From contig CAIOHJ010000071.1 in assembly GCA_903858085.1 (NCBI GenBank), positions 1-13,737 on the forward strand: 13,737 nucleotides of DNA, written 5' to 3'. Shown here piece by piece: positions 5,387 to 13,391 of this stretch. The position numbers and the translations under genes were made by a program. Position 1 is the stretch's first letter. Each line of letters begins with the position of its first letter. The notes beneath the pieces were generated by a model. That model was not told the DNA's origin. It did no database searches and saw nothing but the letters and a program-made list of their open reading frames with translations. This DNA is from an uncultured Chloroflexota bacterium (GTDB lineage Bacteria > Chloroflexota > Anaerolineae > Caldilineales > Caldilineaceae).

Positions 5387-7117
5387 TCATTGGATGGGGC
5401 GCAGCGCCAGCTCGGCCGCGCGGGCACGAAAGTCGGCGAAGACGGCCCGGTTGGTTGCCATGTCGCTTTCGATTTCGAGCAGGGCAGGGGCGCTGTCGGC
5501 GTACAGCGCGGCCAGGGCAGGGGCCAGGGCGTGGGCTTCCGACACAGCAGCGTAGCGCAGCCCGTGCTCCTGTGCGGTGTGCCAGCCATTGAGCGGCTGT
5601 GGGGTCAGGAAGTATTGGGTGCGCATGGCGGCGTCGAGCCGGCTGGGCCCTTCGAGGAGGTCGAAGATGCCGCCGCCGTGGTTGTTGAGCAGTACAATGC
5701 GCAGGTTGGGGGGCAGCTCGCGCTGCCAGAGGCCGTTGCGGTCGTAGAAAAAAGCCAGATCCCCGACCAGCAGGGTGGTGGGCGCGGCCGTGGCGCGTGC
5801 CGCACCGACCGCAGTGCTCACGCAGCCGTCGATCCCGCTGGTCCCCCGGTTGGCGTTGATCTGGGCCGGCACATGGCCGGCGCGGATGCCAGCGAAATTG
5901 GCGTAGCGGATCGGCATGCTGTTGCCGATCTGGAGCAAGCTGGCGTCGGGCAGCAGATTGAAGAGCCGATGGACTGCCTGGAACTCGCCAAAGGGGCCCT
6001 GTTCGAGCAGATCGAACAGCGCCAGGCGGGCCTGCTGCTCTACCTGCTGCCACCGGCGGGCGTAGCCGTCGGCCCCGGGGCGGGCTTGTTCGGCCAGCGC
6101 GCTCAGAAAGGTCGTCGGCTGCATCGGGATGCGGACAGTCGTCTGCTGGTAGGTGTCTGGCAGGACTCCGGCCGGCTGCACCCGCCAGAGCTGCTCTGGC
6201 GGGTGGCTGCGCAGCAGCAGCTTGAGGTACTTGGAGGTGACCTGTCCGCCGAGATAGAGCACCAGATCGGGGGCGAGCGCCTGCAAGGTGGCTGGGTCGC
6301 GCGTGCCCAGGACCATGTCGGCGTGAACCAGCGGCGCAACATGTGGCCAGCAGTTGGCCGTGATATCGGCAAAGAGAGCGACTGCGGGGTCGCGCTGGAG
6401 CAGACGCAGCGCGGAGTGCAGCTGGGGGTCAGTCGGCCACATGCCCAGAACGACCAGCTTGCGCTGCGCCGCATGCCACTGCGCCAGCAGCGGCTGCCAC
6501 GCTGCCGGTTCCAGCTGGGGGCTGGGAGAGAGCAAGGTGGGCAGGCGGGCTGCCCGCTCAAAATTGTGGCGGTACCCTGGCAGCGGGTAGAGCGGCTCGC
6601 GCAGCGGCACGTTGAGGTGGGCTGGCCCCGGCAGCAGCCCTTGCAGCGCCTCCATCGCCTCGCAGGCCAGGCGGGTCGCATGCCAGCCGGTGTCAGGGTG
6701 GCCGTCATCCAGCGGGAGAACCCCAGAAAAACGTACGTGGGGCCCGTAGAGCCCGTTTTGGTGGATTGCCTGGTTGTCCTGCTGGTCGATCCACTCAGGC
6801 GGGCGGTCGGCGGTGAGCAGCAGCAGGGGAATCTGCTGGTAGAAGGCTTCGACCACCGCCGGGCCGAAATTGACCGCTGCGGTGCCCGAGGTGCAGACCA
6901 GCGCCACTGGCTGGCGCAGCTGCTGGGCCAGCCCCAGCGCCACATAGCCGGCCGAGCGTTCGTCGTAGACCACGTGCAGGGTCAGCGCCGGGTGGCTGGC
7001 CAGGGCCACCGTCAGCGGCGCCGAGCGGGAGCCGGGGGCGACAACAGCATGGCGCAGGCCTCGTTCGACAAAAACCTGGATCGCCAGCTCGACCAGCGGA
7101 AATACCCCCTCTGCCAT
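5387..7117 (-). CDS. menD: SEPHCHC synthase (thiamine-diphosphate enzyme of menaquinone biosynthesis)
   Basis: MenD adds the succinyl-semialdehyde unit of 2-oxoglutarate to isochorismate, giving SEPHCHC. The 576-residue protein has the usual three-domain layout of ThDP-dependent decarboxylase-like enzymes. N-terminal: PGSRSAPLT (residues 28-36), the ThDP-activating glutamate E53 in YDERSAGY, CTSGTAAVNFGPAVVEA (75-91) and LTADRPPE. C-terminal: NRGTSGIDG (423-431), the ThDP/Mg motif starting at GDLAFFYD (452-459) and ending at NN (478-479). Length is normal (550-600). The ATG at 7117 lies 2 nt after the menF TGA, so translation is probably coupled; no strong Shine-Dalgarno is visible. menF supplies its substrate. 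No menH follows; the next 199 bp are non-coding. Confidence 0.96.
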   Translation of the reverse strand: MAEGVFPLVELAIQVFVERGLRHAVVAPGSRSAPLTVALASHPALTLHVVYDERSAGYVALGLAQQLRQPVALVCTSGTAAVNFGPAVVEAFYQQIPLLLLTADRPPEWIDQQDNQAIHQNGLYGPHVRFSGVLPLDDGHPDTGWHATRLACEAMEALQGLLPGPAHLNVPLREPLYPLPGYRHNFERAARLPTLLSPSPQLEPAAWQPLLAQWHAAQRKLVVLGMWPTDPQLHSALRLLQRDPAVALFADITANCWPHVAPLVHADMVLGTRDPATLQALAPDLVLYLGGQVTSKYLKLLLRSHPPEQLWRVQPAGVLPDTYQQTTVRIPMQPTTFLSALAEQARPGADGYARRWQQVEQQARLALFDLLEQGPFGEFQAVHRLFNLLPDASLLQIGNSMPIRYANFAGIRAGHVPAQINANRGTSGIDGCVSTAVGAARATAAPTTLLVGDLAFFYDRNGLWQRELPPNLRIVLLNNHGGGIFDLLEGPSRLDAAMRTQYFLTPQPLNGWHTAQEHGLRYAAVSEAHALAPALAALYADSAPALLEIESDMATNRAVFADFRARAAELALRPIQ

Positions 7118-7119
7118 GT

Positions 7120-8340
7120 TCAGGCTGCCACTGTCTGCTCTGCCCCAAGCACGGCGAGCATCGTCTCTGCCTTGAGGGCGGTCTCCCGCCATTCGGCGGC
7201 CGGGTCGGAATCGGCGGTGATCCCTGCCCCCACATAGAGATGGGCCCGGTCTGCGCTCAGCTGCATGCAGCGCAAATTGACATAAAGACTGGATTGGCCT
7301 TGGATGTGGATGGGGCCAAGAAAGCCGCTGTAGAAGCTGCGGTCGTAGCCTTCGTGGGCGAGGATAAAGGCCAGCGCCTGGTGTTTGGGCATGCCGCACA
7401 CGGCTGAAGTCGGATGCAGTTCGTCGAGCACCCGGTTGGCGAGCAGGCGCTGTTCGGCGGGGGGCAATTGGAGATGAAAGGTGGTCTGCAGGTGGACGAC
7501 CGAACCGGCGGCCACAGTTTGGGGGCCGGACTCCTGGAGGTCGGCGATCTGGGCAGCGGCAAAAAAGGCGCGGATATAGGCGCCGACCATCTCTTGTTCG
7601 AGCTGTTCTTTGGGGCCCCACTGGATTTTGTCCAGCGGCTGGTGGGGGGGGCGGCGCTGGGTGCCAGCCAGTGCCATTGTGGTCAGCCCGGCTGCGTCGA
7701 GGCTGAGCAGCACTTCGGGTGTAGCCCCCAGCCAGAGGCCGACATCTGGAATGGCGACCAGCGAGACAAAGGCATGGGGGTAGCGCTGGCAGAGTGAGCG
7801 GAAGGTGAGCACGGGGTCAAAGTGGGGGGGGAGGGGGAGGGAGGCGGTGCGGGAGACGACGACTTTGGCGATTCCTGTGGATCGAATAAAGTCAATGGCG
7901 TTTTCGACGATGGCGGTGAACTCGGTTTCGGTGGCCGGGTGGTTGTGCACCTGGGCGGGGAGGTACCAGCGGCGGTGGTGGGGCTGGTGGAGTGCGGCAA
8001 AAAACGCTTCGGCGCGCAGGGTTCGTTTGGGGGTGCCGTTGCTGTTGTGCAGATGCAGCAGCTGGCCGTCGAACCAGAGATCAGCCTGCAGCTGGAGGGC
8101 TGCGCCGGGCGGGTCTGCCACGAAGGGGGCAAAGACAAAAGCGGGCTGGCCTGCGGCGAAATCGACCGTGTCCAGGGGGGGGGTGCCGTTGAGGTCGACC
8201 ACAGCCTGGGGGCAGGTCATCCCAGGGCGTTGCCAGAGTGCGAGCGCGCAGCCTGCGGCGACTGCGGCGTCGTAGAGTCGACCGACTGTTTCATCGAGTG
8301 TATCTGTCTCCAGCTGTAGGGGCTGCTCTGCTACCGCCAT
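7120..8340 (-). CDS. menF: Isochorismate synthase (menaquinone entry enzyme)
   Basis: The enzyme converts chorismate to isochorismate. The 406-residue product belongs to the chorismate-binding family: KVVVSR with general base K159, LGATPEVLL with general acid E209, MALAGTQRR, LHPTSAVCGMPK (308-319), FYSGFLGP and the C-terminal GAGITADSDPAAEWRET, which carries a Mg-binding glutamate. Where many members have EH (in EHxxV), this protein has EQ at 248-249. EntC/DhbC-type isochorismate synthases of siderophore pathways look alike, but the 2-nt gap to menD fixes the menaquinone role. I chose the ATG at 8340, preceded by GGAAACGAGA; the frame is open further up but lacks family similarity. The coding strand holds three long C runs (opposite G8 at 7644 and 7824, G9 at 8175), all in frame with conserved sequence. 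Confidence 0.93.
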   Translation of the reverse strand: MAVAEQPLQLETDTLDETVGRLYDAAVAAGCALALWQRPGMTCPQAVVDLNGTPPLDTVDFAAGQPAFVFAPFVADPPGAALQLQADLWFDGQLLHLHNSNGTPKRTLRAEAFFAALHQPHHRRWYLPAQVHNHPATETEFTAIVENAIDFIRSTGIAKVVVSRTASLPLPPHFDPVLTFRSLCQRYPHAFVSLVAIPDVGLWLGATPEVLLSLDAAGLTTMALAGTQRRPPHQPLDKIQWGPKEQLEQEMVGAYIRAFFAAAQIADLQESGPQTVAAGSVVHLQTTFHLQLPPAEQRLLANRVLDELHPTSAVCGMPKHQALAFILAHEGYDRSFYSGFLGPIHIQGQSSLYVNLRCMQLSADRAHLYVGAGITADSDPAAEWRETALKAETMLAVLGAEQTVAA

Positions 8341-8395
8341 AGATCTCGTTTCCAGTTCATTGATAGAGCTTGGGCCTGTTGAGCTCTCTGGAGAT

Positions 8396-8401
8396 ATTGT
8401 A
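8396..8401 (-). promoter_or_regulatory. Possible -10 box of menF
   Basis: The minus strand reads TACAAT (five of six matches to TATAAT) about 55 nt before the menF ATG. No good -35 box lies 16-18 nt upstream. The nested inverted repeat at 8431-8468 lies just upstream of the expected -35 position, as an activator site might. Confidence 0.3.
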
Positions 8402-8430
8402 GTTGAAGCGCAGCACAGACTACGTGACAT

Positions 8431-8468
8431 TTCGTACCTTCGTTGTATTTTTCACAATAGTGTACGAA
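8431..8468. promoter_or_regulatory. Nested inverted repeat, candidate operator
   Basis: The outer arms TTCGTAC (8431-8437) and GTACGAA (8462-8468) enclose inner arms TTGT (8443-8446) and ACAA (8454-8457). The gaps between outer and inner arms are 5 and 4 nt, so the whole 38 bp is nearly symmetric about 8450. It lies between the divergent menF and HAD genes. It could bind a dimeric regulator; no family can be named from the sequence. Confidence 0.3.
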
Positions 8469-8539
8469 TATCACAAGCCAAGGTGGCTGTCAAAAGGTTG
8501 GGGGAGTGGAGAAAAATTCGCTTTTTGTTCGGTGCGCGG

Positions 8540-8545
8540 TATACT
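8540..8545 (+). promoter_or_regulatory. -10 box of the HAD gene, placed for a near-leaderless transcript
   Basis: TATACT ends 7 nt before the chosen GTG start at 8553, so the expected transcription start falls on or next to the start codon. The -35 position 17 nt upstream has only TTCGCT, a weak match. Confidence 0.4.
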
Positions 8546-8552
8546 GGAGGAT

Positions 8553-9323
8553 GTGAACGGTGAACGGAAACTGCTTGCTCTGGATCTTGACGATACGCTG
8601 CTGCGCAGCGACAAACGTGTCAGCCCAGCCAATCTGGCGGCGCTTGCCGACTGGCTGGCGGCTGGCCACGAGGTTGTGGTGGCCACGGGGCGTCCGCCGC
8701 GCACTGTTCCTTCGGTGCTGCCTGAACTGCTTTTTGCTGCCCCGCGCATTGTGTACAACGGGGCTCAGCTGTGGGTTGACGGCCGGGTAGTCTATCGCAA
8801 CCCGATTCCGGCGGCTGATGTCGGTGTTCTGCTCGACTGGTGTGCGGCCTCGGGGCAGCGCTGGTATATTGGGCTGGAGATTGAGGATCGGCTCTATGTC
8901 AACCGGCCGTTGGCCAAACCGGGTCCGCTGGAGGTAGCTGACTTGCATGGGCTGGTTGGCGAGCCGGTCTCCAAAATGCTCTTTTTTTTCCCGGAAGGTC
9001 GTGGGGAGGTCGCGCCGTTGTTGGCGGCAGTGCCTCCGAGCAGCCGGGTGCTGATCACGCCCAAGCTGGATCTGATCCAGCTATGTGCGGGTGGGGCCGA
9101 CAAAGCCACAGCGCTCGGCTACCTGTTGGCGGAGTGGCAGTGGCCGCTGGCGGCGGTGGCGGCGATCGGGGACGACATCAACGATCTGGAGATGGTGCGC
9201 TGCAGCGGCATTGGGATTGCGATGGAGAATGCGCTGCCCGAGGTCAAAGCGGTCGCTGACTGGGTGGTTCCGCACCACGACGAGGATGGTGTTGCCGCTG
9301 CGATCCGCCGTCTGCTCACCTAG
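8553..9323 (+). CDS. Cof-type HAD-superfamily phosphatase
   Basis: A predicted cytoplasmic sugar-phosphate or nucleotide phosphatase of the C2-capped (Cof/IIB) HAD group. The 256-residue protein has all four motifs: LDLDDTLL (nucleophile D11, acid/base D13), VVATGRPPR (T45), K184 in GADKATAL, and GDDINDLEM (206-214). Family length is usually 250-290. The start is the GTG at 8553: motif I begins only ten codons later, and upstream frame has no similarity. GGAGG lies just 2 nt before this GTG, too close for a normal Shine-Dalgarno, and a TATACT box ends 7 nt before it, so the message may be leaderless. The substrate cannot be told from sequence. It is followed after 27 bp by ftsK, suggesting co-transcription. 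A T8 run (8982-8989) lies in the cap domain. Confidence 0.9.
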   Translation: MNGERKLLALDLDDTLLRSDKRVSPANLAALADWLAAGHEVVVATGRPPRTVPSVLPELLFAAPRIVYNGAQLWVDGRVVYRNPIPAADVGVLLDWCAASGQRWYIGLEIEDRLYVNRPLAKPGPLEVADLHGLVGEPVSKMLFFFPEGRGEVAPLLAAVPPSSRVLITPKLDLIQLCAGGADKATALGYLLAEWQWPLAAVAAIGDDINDLEMVRCSGIGIAMENALPEVKAVADWVVPHHDEDGVAAAIRRLLT

Positions 9324-9350
9324 GCTGGGCCTGCCCCAGGAAAGTCGGTC

Positions 9351-11531
9351 ATGCCCAAACGCAGCTTTACGGACAGTCTTTACACTCTTTTTCAGGCAGG
9401 GCGTTTTTACTATCGCCGCGAGGTTTTGGGGGCGGCTTTGGTTGTGGTTGGCTTGTGGCTTTTGTGGGGGGTGTTGCTGCCTGCGGAGTCGGTGCACTGG
9501 CTGACTTTGTTGGTGGGGTGGACGGCGCCTTTGGTGGCCACAGCCATTTTGTTGCTGGGGGGTGTTTTGTGGTTGGGCAGGCAGGCGGGTTACTGGAGTG
9601 CCGAAGCGCTGCTGGGGGCAGAGGCGCTGTTGTTTGGCCTGATCGCCTTCAGCTATGTGCGCGGCCACGATGCGGTCAACTGGGACGCGTATTTTGAGGC
9701 TGGCGGCGGCGGGCTGGTCGGCTGGGGGCTGGGCAACCTGCTGATTGGGGCGTTGGGGGCTCCGCTCGCCGTTCTGCTGGCAGTGGGGGTCAGCGTTGTG
9801 GGGGCTGCCCTGCTGGTGCGTTACACGCCGTTGATCTATCTGGCTGCTGCGGTGGTGCGTGGGGCGCCGGGGCTCTACCGCCGGCTGGCCAGCTGGCTGG
9901 CGGGGGAGCGCCGGGTGGCTGACCAGCCGCTGCCCCAGACCCCCAATTTTGTCGCTGCCAGACCGCGGGGGGAAGCCCCTGCGGTGCCGGTTCCTGCGGT
10001 GCCGGTTCCTGCGGCGCAGCCGACCCCGCTGCGCCAGCAGCCGCCTCCTCCTCCAGCAAAAGCTCTCAAAAAGAGTGCCCGGGCACCTCGTCCTGCCGGC
10101 CATCTGCCGCCGTTGGATCTGCTCCGCACCGACACTGCTCCCTCCGGCAACCGGGATGTCACTGCCTTGCAGCAGCTGATTGTGGAGACGCTGGAAGATT
10201 TCAATGTGCCGGTGCGTGTGGTGCATGTCGAGAGCGGGCCGACTGTCACACAATTTGGGGTGGAGCCGCTCTATGTCGAAAGTGCCGGCCAAAAACGGAA
10301 GGTGCGTGTCAGCCGCATTGTCAGCCTGGCGGACGACCTGGCCCTGGCCCTGGCTGCCCCTGCCGTGCGCATCGAAGCCCCTGTGCCTGGCCGTTCGTAT
10401 GTCGGCGTCGAAGTCCCCAACCTGGACAAGACGCTGGTCACCCTGCGTGGCATTTTGGAAGAGACCGACCTGAACAAGGCGGGCATTCTGGCCCTGCCTC
10501 TTGGGCGCAACACTGCGGGTACTGCGGTGACGATGGATCTGACCCGGGCCCCCCACATATTGATCGCCGGCGCCACTGGTTCGGGGAAGTCGGTCTGCAT
10601 CAACACGCTGGTCGCCGGCCTGCTCATGCAGCATGGGCCAGAAAATCTGCGTTTTGTCATGGTCGACCCCAAAATGGTTGAGCTGCCCGGCTACAACGGC
10701 ATCCCTCATCTCTACGGCAAAGTGATCACCGCCACCGACCAGGTGATGGGTGCGCTGACCTGGCTGCTGATCCAGATGGACGACCGCTACCAGCTTTTTC
10801 GCGACCTGGGTGTGCGCAACATCGACTCCTACAACGAGGCCATGCGTGCGCAGAAGGGGGGGCAGACGCTGCCCTACATTGTGCTGGTGATCGACGAGCT
10901 GGCCGATCTGATGATGACCGCCGCCGAAGACATCGAGCGTCAGATCTGTCGGCTGGCCCAGATGGCGCGTGCGACCGGGATTCATCTGATTCTGGCGACC
11001 CAGCGGCCCAGCACCGATGTCATCACGGGTCTGATCAAGGCCAATTTTCCGTCGCGCATTGCTTTTGCGGTCACCAGCCAGATCGACAGCCGTGTCATTC
11101 TGGATGCTCCAGGGGCCGAGCGGCTTTTGGGGCGAGGGGATCTGCTGCTGATGCGGCCGGATGTGGGCAAACTTCAGCGCATCCAGGGCTGTTTTGTCGC
11201 CGACGAAGAGATCAGCCAGATTGTTCAGTTTTGGAAGGGGGTTGCTGGCAGCGAGCCCCGCCCGGTGGTGACGCCGTGGGCTGGGTTGCTCGATCCACTT
11301 GACCAGGAAGAGGAGCTGTTGCAGGATGCGATCGACGCCCTGCGCGAGCTGCGCAGCTGCAGCACCAGCATGCTGCAGCGCAAGCTCAACCTGGGCTATC
11401 CCAAGGCGGCTCGGCTGATGGAAGAGCTCGAAAAGAATGGTGTGGTGGGGCCGGACCTGGGGGCTGGCCGTGGGCGTGAGGTATTGCTCAAGCGCAAGGA
11501 CGCTGCGGCGTTTGATCCGCTGGACGAGTGA
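9351..11531 (+). CDS. ftsK: FtsK/SpoIIIE-family DNA translocase
   Basis: An ATP-driven DNA pump that clears chromosomes from the division septum. The 726-residue protein has an N-terminal membrane domain with about four hydrophobic segments (near 25-43, 50-75, 84-102 and 121-156). A proline- and alanine-rich linker (about 190-250) follows, then the alpha/beta motor and a C-terminal gamma winged-helix domain (about 650-715, with STSMLQRKLNLGYPKAARLM). Walker A is GATGSGKS (407-414). Walker B is IVLVIDE (D515, E516). DPKMVELPGYNGIPHL, LATQRPSTDVITG and SRIAFAVTSQIDSR are typical of the family. It is at the short end of FtsK lengths because the linker is brief, closer to SpoIIIE/SftA size. AGGAAAG precedes the ATG. 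The HAD gene is 27 bp upstream and the dynamin gene 75 bp downstream, on the same strand. Confidence 0.95.
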   Translation: MPKRSFTDSLYTLFQAGRFYYRREVLGAALVVVGLWLLWGVLLPAESVHWLTLLVGWTAPLVATAILLLGGVLWLGRQAGYWSAEALLGAEALLFGLIAFSYVRGHDAVNWDAYFEAGGGGLVGWGLGNLLIGALGAPLAVLLAVGVSVVGAALLVRYTPLIYLAAAVVRGAPGLYRRLASWLAGERRVADQPLPQTPNFVAARPRGEAPAVPVPAVPVPAAQPTPLRQQPPPPPAKALKKSARAPRPAGHLPPLDLLRTDTAPSGNRDVTALQQLIVETLEDFNVPVRVVHVESGPTVTQFGVEPLYVESAGQKRKVRVSRIVSLADDLALALAAPAVRIEAPVPGRSYVGVEVPNLDKTLVTLRGILEETDLNKAGILALPLGRNTAGTAVTMDLTRAPHILIAGATGSGKSVCINTLVAGLLMQHGPENLRFVMVDPKMVELPGYNGIPHLYGKVITATDQVMGALTWLLIQMDDRYQLFRDLGVRNIDSYNEAMRAQKGGQTLPYIVLVIDELADLMMTAAEDIERQICRLAQMARATGIHLILATQRPSTDVITGLIKANFPSRIAFAVTSQIDSRVILDAPGAERLLGRGDLLLMRPDVGKLQRIQGCFVADEEISQIVQFWKGVAGSEPRPVVTPWAGLLDPLDQEEELLQDAIDALRELRSCSTSMLQRKLNLGYPKAARLMEELEKNGVVGPDLGAGRGREVLLKRKDAAAFDPLDE
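9981..10010 (+). repeat. 15-bp tandem repeat in the FtsK linker
   Basis: GCGGTGCCGGTTCCT occurs twice head to tail (9981-9995 and 9996-10010), encoding a repeated AVPVP in the flexible linker between the membrane and motor domains. Being a multiple of three, copy-number change would alter linker length without breaking the frame. Confidence 0.8.
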
Positions 11532-11606
11532 GCTGGCCAGGACAACTGTCCGAGACCGCGTGCATCCCCGGCGGTGTGGCGGAAGGAAGGGAGAGGTAAT
11601 GGGTCC

Positions 11607-13391
11607 ATGCAGCGGATTTTGACCAGTGAACAAGAGCAATGGCTGCAGCGAGAACGTCGGCTGCTGGCCGATCTGCGTGAGCTGGCGGTGCGGCTGGAGG
11701 CACCGGCTGGCGACCTGGCCCTGCTCCAGCAGAGCCAGGCGCAGCTTGACGAGTTGTTTTTGCTGGTGGTGGTGGGGGAGTTCAACGCAGGCAAGACTGC
11801 TTTTCTCAACGCCTTGCTGGGGGAGCGGCTGCTCAAGGAGGGGGTGTTGCCGACGACCAGCCAGATTCAGCTGCTTCGGCACAGCAGCCAGCCATCTCGC
11901 GCTGCGGTCAGCCCTGACCAGGTCGAGATCGGGCTCTCTGTGGAGTGGCTGCGGGAGATCAACCTGGTGGACACCCCGGGCACCAATGCGGTGCTGCAAG
12001 ACCACCAGCTGCTCACCGAGCATTTCATCCCGCGCAGCGATCTGGTGCTTTTTGTCACCAGCGCCGACCGTCCCTTCAGCGAGAGCGAACGCCAGCTGCT
12101 GCTGCGAATCCGGGGCTGGGGGAAAAAAATTGTGCTGGTCATCAACAAGATCGACCTGGTCGAGGATGTTGCTGACCAGCGTCAGATTGTGGAGTTTGTG
12201 GCGCAGAACGGGGCGCAGCTGTTGGGGGAGCCGCCGCGTGTCTTTCCGATCAGCGCCCGGCTGGCATTGGAAGCCAAGCAGGCCCAGGGTGGCGGGCCCC
12301 TTGCCCAGAACGAACTCTGGCAGCGCAGCCGCTTCGGCGAGTTGGAGCGCTATCTGCTGGCGGCGTTGGATGCTTCCGAGCGGCTGCATCTCAAGCTATC
12401 GGCCCCCTTGGGGGTGGCTGGGCAGTTGAGCGGTGCCTACCGGCAGCGGGTCGACGGGCGTGCGGCGGTGCTGCGCGGGGATTTTGCTGCGATCGACCAC
12501 ACCGAGGCGCAGCTGGTGGCCTACGAGGCTGACCAGCGTCGCGAGTTCAAGTACCATCTCAGCCATGTCGACAACATTTTGTATGAGATGGCGGAGCGGG
12601 GGGACCGTTTTTTCAACGAAACATTGCGGTTTGAACGTCTTTTTGACCTTGTCAACAGCGACAAGGTGCGTGCTGAATTTGAACGGGCGGTGGTTGCGGG
12701 CACCTCGCTGGCGGTCGAACGGCAGGTCAGCGACCTGATCGACTGGATTGTGGCCAGCGACTACCGCCAGTGGCAGGCCGTGATGGGCTACCTTTCCCAG
12801 CGGGCTGCTGCCCACACCGACAAGATGGTTGGCCAGGTCGGCGGGAGCTTCGAGTTGAACCGCCAGGCGTTGCTTGGCAGCGTTGGCCGGGCGGCACAGC
12901 GGGTTGTCGACAGCTACGACCCGCAGGCTGAGTCGCTCAAGCTCACCCAGCAAGTGCAGGCCACGCTGATGCAGACTGCGGCGGTGGAGGCGGGCGCGCT
13001 TGGGCTGGGCACGTTGCTGGTGGCAGTGCTCAACACCACCCTGCTCGACATCACCGGTGTACTGGGGGCCAGTGCGCTGGCTGTGCTGGGGTTTTATGTG
13101 TTGCCCTACCGCCGCAGCCGGCTCAAACAGGAGCTGCGGCGGGCCATCGGCGCGCTGCGCAGCCAGCTGGCGGAGAGCCTGGAGCGCCAGTTTGAAAAAG
13201 AGCTGGCCGACAGCCTGCAGCGGCTGCGTGCGTCGATCGCCCCCTACACCCGGTTTGTGCGGGTCGAGCGGGAAAAGCTGGAGGCGGTGGGCGGTGAACT
13301 CGACCGGCTGCAGCAGGAGCTGGCAGCGCTGCGGGTCGTGACCGCACGTGTTCTGCCAGGAACAGAGTTGCCCAGGAGCAGCCATGGCTGA
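11607..13391 (+). CDS. Bacterial dynamin-like GTPase
   Basis: Bacterial dynamin-like proteins remodel or fuse membranes by nucleotide-dependent assembly. The 594-residue product has an N-terminal GTPase domain: P-loop GEFNAGKT (57-64), switch region with PTTSQ (82-86), DTPG (122-125) and NKID (180-183). A long, largely helical middle region (about 255-460) follows. A hydrophobic, glycine-rich segment (about 463-500) looks like the membrane-inserting paddle, and a helical, charged C-terminus (505-578) returns the stalk. This matches the BDLP/DynA layout. The ATG at 11607 is preferred: AGAGG lies 10 nt upstream and the frame's earlier GTG (11574) has no ribosome site. A better-spaced ATG at 11599 is out of frame and opens only a 7-residue ORF. 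It lies 75 bp after ftsK and overlaps the next gene by 8 bp. Era/Der-like GTPases are less likely because of the paddle and length. Confidence 0.88.
   Translation: MQRILTSEQEQWLQRERRLLADLRELAVRLEAPAGDLALLQQSQAQLDELFLLVVVGEFNAGKTAFLNALLGERLLKEGVLPTTSQIQLLRHSSQPSRAAVSPDQVEIGLSVEWLREINLVDTPGTNAVLQDHQLLTEHFIPRSDLVLFVTSADRPFSESERQLLLRIRGWGKKIVLVINKIDLVEDVADQRQIVEFVAQNGAQLLGEPPRVFPISARLALEAKQAQGGGPLAQNELWQRSRFGELERYLLAALDASERLHLKLSAPLGVAGQLSGAYRQRVDGRAAVLRGDFAAIDHTEAQLVAYEADQRREFKYHLSHVDNILYEMAERGDRFFNETLRFERLFDLVNSDKVRAEFERAVVAGTSLAVERQVSDLIDWIVASDYRQWQAVMGYLSQRAAAHTDKMVGQVGGSFELNRQALLGSVGRAAQRVVDSYDPQAESLKLTQQVQATLMQTAAVEAGALGLGTLLVAVLNTTLLDITGVLGASALAVLGFYVLPYRRSRLKQELRRAIGALRSQLAESLERQFEKELADSLQRLRASIAPYTRFVRVEREKLEAVGGELDRLQQELAALRVVTARVLPGTELPRSSHG

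Larger units (their letters stand above)
8341..8552. promoter_or_regulatory. Divergent intergenic region between menF and the HAD phosphatase gene
   Basis: These 212 bp separate the minus-strand men genes from the plus-strand block and are less GC-rich than the flanking genes. They hold a possible menF -10 box (TACAAT on minus, 8401-8396), a nested inverted repeat at 8431-8468, and a TATACT box just before the HAD gene. I see no small gene in it. Confidence 0.6.

Noticed and set aside
5188..5589. N-terminal extension of MenB through the intergenic repeats
   Set aside because: The frame is open, but the extra residues come from the repeats and antiparallel menD sequence. MenB similarity and a ribosome site both support the ATG at 5187.
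5138..7237. 699-codon plus-strand frame opposite menD
   Set aside because: It runs through the intergenic repeats and antisense of menD without any domain; MenD on minus is complete.
9081..12389. 1,102-codon open frame on the minus strand opposite the HAD, FtsK and dynamin genes
   Set aside because: It spans three recognisable plus-strand genes and their gaps, is rich in Q, H, R and P, and resembles no family. It is an antisense artefact.
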